8,207 bases of DNA from contig JASHSW010000094.1 of the NCBI GenBank assembly GCA_030038595.1, positions 1-8,207 on the forward strand. The letters are read 5' to 3'. Shown one piece after another: positions 4,810-8,207 of the stretch (its first letter is position 1; each line of letters starts with the position of its first letter). This DNA comes from Methylovirgula sp. (lineage in GTDB: Bacteria; Pseudomonadota; Alphaproteobacteria; Rhizobiales; Beijerinckiaceae). Below the pieces are notes generated by a model. It made no database searches. It was not told the DNA's origin and saw only the letters and a list, made by a program, of their open reading frames with translations. Position numbers and translations under genes: made by a program.

Positions 4810-7333
4810 CGTGTATGAGGCTGAGCTCGTCGAATCACCACTCCCGTCGCGTTTCGCAGACTGGTTTGCGGGGCGCGGTTGGGAGCCGCGGGCGCATCAG
4901 CTTGCACTGCTCGAAAGGGCCAAGGCGCGCCAGGATGTCCTTCTCATCGCTCCGACCGGGGCCGGCAAGACGCTGGCCGGATTTCTGCCGACCCTCGTCG
5001 ATCTCGAGCGACGCAATGCGCCCGCCGGGCTGCATACGCTCTACATCTCGCCTTTGAAGGCGCTCGCCACGGACGTGGCGCGCAATCTCGAGACGCCGAT
5101 CGCCGAGATGCGCCTCAAGATCCGCGTCGAGACGCGAACCGGCGACACCTCGCCGTCGAAACGCCAACGCCAGCGCCGCGATCCGCCGCAGATTTTGCTG
5201 ACCACGCCCGAGCAGCTTGCGCTGCTGCTCGCCAGCGCCGACGCGCGCCATCTCTTCGCCGATTTGCAGCGCGTCGTGATCGACGAATTGCATGCGATCG
5301 TCGCTTCCAAGCGCGGCGATCTCTTGAGCCTCGATATGGCGCGGCTGCGCACGCTGGCGCCGCAAATGAAGGCGACCGGACTTTCCGCGACAGTGCGTGA
5401 TCCGGACGAATTACGCCGCTGGCTGGTGGCGCGTCCCAGCATGGCCTCACTGATCGAGGCACCCGCCGGCGCATCCCCCGACCTGTCGATTCTCGACACG
5501 ACTGAGGAACTGCCCTGGGCCGGACACATGACCCGCCACGCGCTCGCCGAGGTCTATGGGCTCGTGAAAGCCGCGCATATGACGCTCGTTTTCGTCAACA
5601 CGCGCGCCCTCGCCGAATTCGTATTCCAGGAATTGTGGCGGATGAACGAGGACGGCCTGCCGATTGCACTGCATCACGGTTCGCTTGATGTCGGCCAGCG
5701 CCGCCGCGTCGAAGCCGCGATGGCGCAGGGAAGGCTCAAAGCCGTTGTCTGTACATCGACGCTCGACCTCGGCGTCGATTGGGGCGATGTCGATCTCGTC
5801 GTCAACATCGGCGCGCCGAAAGGCGCAAGCCGACTGCTGCAACGGATCGGGCGCGCCAACCATCGCCTCGACGAGCCGTCGCGCGCCGTCCTCGTTCCCT
5901 CGAACCGATTCGAAGTTCTCGAATGCCGCGCCGCGGTCGACGCCGTCTATGCCGGCGCGCAGGACACGGCGGCGGCGCGCGATGGCGCGCTCGACGTGCT
6001 CTGCCAACACATCCTGGGCATGGCTTGCGCCGAGCCGTTTCTGGCCGAAGATCTTTTTCGCGAGATTATCTCAGCCGAACCATATCGCGGACTTCGGCGC
6101 GCCGATTTCGATGCCGCGCTCGCCTTCGTCGCGCATGGCGGCTACGCGCTTTCTTCTTACGAACGCTTCGCCAAGATCAAGCAACGCAAGGACGGGAGCT
6201 GGCGCGTCGCCAACGGCCACGTCGCGCAGATCTATCGCATGAACGTGGGAACGATCGTCGAAGCCGATATGCTGCAAGTACGCCTCATGCGCGGCAAAGC
6301 CGCCGTGCCGGGCGAGACCTATACCGGGCCGCTGCGGCGCGGCGGCCGCATGCTCGGCCACATTGAGGAATATTTTCTCGAAACGCTGGCGCCCGATGAC
6401 ACGTTTCTGTTCGCCGGCGAAATCCTTGCGCTGCGCGGCATCGTCGACAACGAGGCGCTCGTCTCGCGCGTCACCGCCGATGCGCCGAAGATTCCCTCCT
6501 ACGACGGCGGCAAGTTTCCGCTCTCGACCTACCTTGCGGCGCGGGTGCGCGAGCTCGTCGCGCATCCGAAGGAATGGCGGGGCCTACCGACGCCCGTCGC
6601 CGAATGGCTCGATCTCCAGATGCGCCGCTCCGCTTTGCCGCCGCCCCGCCATCTGCTCGTCGAGACGTTTCCGCGCGGCAGCAAGTTTCATCTGGTCGCC
6701 TACCCGTTCGAAGGCAGGCTCGCGCATCAGACGCTCGGCATGTTGCTGACGCGGCGCATGGAACGCGCCGGCTTGAAGCCGCTCGGCTTCGTCGCCAACG
6801 ATTATGCGCTCGGCGTCTGGGGCACCGCCGACATCGGCGCGGCGATCGAACGCCGGCGCATCAGGCTCGACGATCTGTTCTCCGAGGATATGCTGGGCGA
6901 CGATCTCGAAGCTTGGCTGCAGGAATCCTCGCTGATGAAACGCAGTTTCCGCAACTGCGCGATCGTCGCCGGAATGATCGAGCGCAATTTTCCAGGCCGC
7001 GAGAAGACCGGCCGGCAGATTACCGTTTCGACCGATTTGATCTACGACGTCCTGCGCCGCCACGAGCCGGACCACATTCTGCTGCGCGCGACTCGCGCCG
7101 ACGCGGCGATGGGCCTTCTCGATCTGCCGCGCCTCGCGGTGATGTTGGCGCGCGTCCGGGGCAGAATCCTGCATAAGGCGCTCGACCGCGTCTCGCCGCT
7201 CGCCGTCCCCGTGCTGCTCGAAATCGGCCGCGAGCCGATCTATGGAGAAGCGCGCGAGACGGTTCTCGCCGAAGCCGCCGCGGTGCTCGTCGAAGAAGCG
7301 ACCGGTCCGACGGCAAGAGCGAACGGGAAATGA
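4802..7333 (+). CDS. lhr: Lhr-Core type DEXH-box helicase (DNA ligase-associated family)
   Basis: Superfamily 2 ATP-dependent 3'-5' helicase related to Lhr, acting on DNA or RNA:DNA duplexes in repair. The 843-residue product shows Gln33 (WEPRAHQ, Q-motif-like), Walker A APTGAGKT (50-57), DELH box (161-164), motif III SAT (195-197), motif IV TLVFVNTRA (261-269), motif V STLDLGVDWG (319-328) and motif VI QRIGRANHR (347-355), so all ATPase motifs are intact. The remaining 480 residues fit the winged-helix and Lhr-specific C-terminal domains, including PSYDGGKFPLSTYLA. Size and this segment fit the ligase-associated helicase family (about 800-850), not the much longer E. coli Lhr. GTG 4802 is supported by GAGGG at 4792-4796. 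It overlaps fadD by 8 bases and trmJ by 4. The usual partners (ATP-dependent DNA ligase, exonuclease, metallophosphoesterase) are not adjacent. Confidence 0.92.
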   Translation: MADVYEAELVESPLPSRFADWFAGRGWEPRAHQLALLERAKARQDVLLIAPTGAGKTLAGFLPTLVDLERRNAPAGLHTLYISPLKALATDVARNLETPIAEMRLKIRVETRTGDTSPSKRQRQRRDPPQILLTTPEQLALLLASADARHLFADLQRVVIDELHAIVASKRGDLLSLDMARLRTLAPQMKATGLSATVRDPDELRRWLVARPSMASLIEAPAGASPDLSILDTTEELPWAGHMTRHALAEVYGLVKAAHMTLVFVNTRALAEFVFQELWRMNEDGLPIALHHGSLDVGQRRRVEAAMAQGRLKAVVCTSTLDLGVDWGDVDLVVNIGAPKGASRLLQRIGRANHRLDEPSRAVLVPSNRFEVLECRAAVDAVYAGAQDTAAARDGALDVLCQHILGMACAEPFLAEDLFREIISAEPYRGLRRADFDAALAFVAHGGYALSSYERFAKIKQRKDGSWRVANGHVAQIYRMNVGTIVEADMLQVRLMRGKAAVPGETYTGPLRRGGRMLGHIEEYFLETLAPDDTFLFAGEILALRGIVDNEALVSRVTADAPKIPSYDGGKFPLSTYLAARVRELVAHPKEWRGLPTPVAEWLDLQMRRSALPPPRHLLVETFPRGSKFHLVAYPFEGRLAHQTLGMLLTRRMERAGLKPLGFVANDYALGVWGTADIGAAIERRRIRLDDLFSEDMLGDDLEAWLQESSLMKRSFRNCAIVAGMIERNFPGREKTGRQITVSTDLIYDVLRRHEPDHILLRATRADAAMGLLDLPRLAVMLARVRGRILHKALDRVSPLAVPVLLEIGREPIYGEARETVLAEAAAVLVEEATGPTARANGK

Positions 7334-8163
7334 CCGGCGCCGGTACAAATCACACTGCCAAAAGCCTCAAAGGCGGACCCGCCGTCATCCTGGTGCGCCC
7401 ACAGCTCGCAGTGAACATCGGCATGTGCGCGCGCGCCATGGCGAATTTCGGGCTGTCGGACCTGCGCCTCGTCAATCCGCGCGAAGGCTGGCCGCGCAGC
7501 GGCGCGTTGAAGAAAGGTGCCTATGCGGCGGCGGCCGGCGCCGTACATCTTCTCGAAAGCGCCAAACTCTTCGCAAGCGTCGAAGCGGCGGTCGCCGATT
7601 TGCACGGCGTCGCGGCAACCACGGCGCGGGAGCGCGGCCAGTTGAAGCCCGTCCTCACGCCGGCCGAGGCCCTGCCCGAAATCGCGGCGCGGATCGCCGC
7701 CGGCGACAAACACGGCGTGCTCTTCGGGCCGGAACGCACCGGGCTTTCCAACGAAGAAGTGGCGATCGCCGATCGGATCGTCACCTTTCCGGTCAATCGC
7801 GCCTATGCGTCGCTGAATCTCGCGCAAGCCGTGCTGCTCGTCGGCTACGAATGGCGGAAAGCATTGGACGGCGGCGCGCCGTTTGCCGTGCCGGAGCGCT
7901 CGCCACCCGCCTCCCGCGAAATGCTGCTTTCCTTCTTCGCCTATCTCGAAAGCGAATTGGAGCGCACCGGCTTCTTCCGGCCACTCGCCAAACGGCCGGT
8001 GATGCAGCAGAACCTCCGCAACATCTTTCACCGCATGAACATGACCGAGCAGGACGTGCGCACCTTGCGCGGCGGCATCGTGCGGCTCGTCGAAGGACCG
8101 CGCGCCAAACCCAAACGCCGCCACGCGCCGTCCTCTCACTCGCCTTCCGACGACAAAGGCTGA
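7330..8163 (+). CDS. trmJ: SPOUT-class RNA 2'-O-methyltransferase, TrmJ-like
   Basis: TrmJ uses S-adenosylmethionine to methylate the ribose 2'-OH of tRNA nucleotide 32 (Cm32/Um32) in the anticodon loop. The 277-residue product has the N-terminal signature VRPQLAVNIGMCARAMANFG (22-41), the motif FGPERTGLSNEEV (132-144), and the knot segment ending PVNRAYASLNLAQAVLLVGYE (154-174) that forms the cofactor site. A helical C-terminal region (about 196-255, FFAYLESELERTGFF then MQQNLRNIFHRMNMTEQDV and LRGGI) is typical of TrmJ proteins and argues against a plain TrmL. A basic disordered tail (RAKPKRRHAPSSH) follows. ATG 7330 overlaps the lhr stop as ATGA, so translation is probably coupled; only a weak GGGA lies in front. 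The target nucleotide is inferred from the family; another tRNA or rRNA site remains possible. Confidence 0.9.
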   Translation: MTGAGTNHTAKSLKGGPAVILVRPQLAVNIGMCARAMANFGLSDLRLVNPREGWPRSGALKKGAYAAAAGAVHLLESAKLFASVEAAVADLHGVAATTARERGQLKPVLTPAEALPEIAARIAAGDKHGVLFGPERTGLSNEEVAIADRIVTFPVNRAYASLNLAQAVLLVGYEWRKALDGGAPFAVPERSPPASREMLLSFFAYLESELERTGFFRPLAKRPVMQQNLRNIFHRMNMTEQDVRTLRGGIVRLVEGPRAKPKRRHAPSSHSPSDDKG

Positions 8164-8186
8164 GCGACGGATTCCAAGGGTTTTCC

Positions 8187-8204
8187 TTCGGCGGGGACGC
8201 CGAA
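8187..8204 (+). terminator. hairpin after trmJ, possible terminator stem cut by window edge
   Basis: TTCGGCG (8187-8193) and CGCCGAA (8198-8204) form a perfect 7 bp stem closed by the GNRA-type loop GGGA, 23 bases after the trmJ stop. The visible bases after the stem are AAC, not a T-run, and the window ends at 8207. A terminator role is therefore unproven. It could also be a 3'-end stabilising structure or part of the next gene's leader. Confidence 0.3.
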
Positions 8205-8207
8205 AAC

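Noticed and set aside
7240..8139. Minus-strand open frame (299 residues) opposite trmJ
   Set aside because: Antisense to trmJ and the lhr end, no family resemblance, composition typical of reverse-strand shadow frames.
1..8207. Mobile element, CRISPR, toxin-antitoxin or defence system
   Set aside because: No transposase, integrase, regular spaced repeats, small paired ORFs or defence domains were seen; all sizeable open frames are core metabolic, regulatory, repair or RNA-modification genes. The helicase is of the DNA-repair Lhr type, not a defence helicase.

Overview
The window is GC-rich, densely coded and entirely on the plus strand. It reads as ordinary chromosome of an alphaproteobacterium, most likely of the Hyphomicrobiales (Rhizobiales). 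The evidence is the rpoN-hpf-ptsN gene order, the alphaproteobacterial character of the encoded proteins, and the ligase-associated type of Lhr helicase. The genus cannot be fixed from the sequence alone. I see no rRNA, tRNA, CRISPR array, insertion sequence, integrase or phage gene.

Layout: (1) positions 1-233 hold the 3' end of truA, a tRNA pseudouridine synthase cut by the window edge. (2) Positions 234-395 are a leader with a plausible sigma-70-type promoter and a very GC-rich perfect hairpin just before rpoN. (3) Positions 396-3065 hold the nitrogen-related regulatory cluster rpoN (sigma-54), hpf (ribosome hibernation factor) and ptsN (EIIA-Ntr). (4) Positions 3066-3165 are a short gap carrying two consecutive inverted repeats. 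(5) Positions 3166-8163 hold three tightly packed genes: fadD (long-chain acyl-CoA ligase), lhr (Lhr-Core DEXH helicase of the DNA-ligase-associated type) and trmJ (SPOUT 2'-O-methyltransferase). fadD and lhr overlap by 8 bases and lhr and trmJ by 4 bases, so they are probably co-transcribed and translationally coupled. (6) Positions 8164-8207 are a short tail with a perfect hairpin at the window edge.

How the genes work together: RpoN directs transcription from -24/-12 promoters, and PtsN is the output protein of the nitrogen phosphotransferase system. Hpf shuts down idle ribosomes, so the first cluster links nutrient status to transcription and translation. The second group joins a lipid-activation enzyme, a nucleic acid helicase and an RNA methyltransferase with no obvious shared pathway; the shared unit is seen in the sequence, any functional link is inference.

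I found no convincing undescribed system. The points most worth a second look are: the Hpf protein ends where the long form of alphaproteobacteria would continue into its dimerisation domain; rpoN is preceded by truA rather than the usual lptB; the lhr helicase stands apart from its usual ligase/nuclease partners inside an overlapping fadD-lhr-trmJ unit; and paired palindromes lie before fadD.
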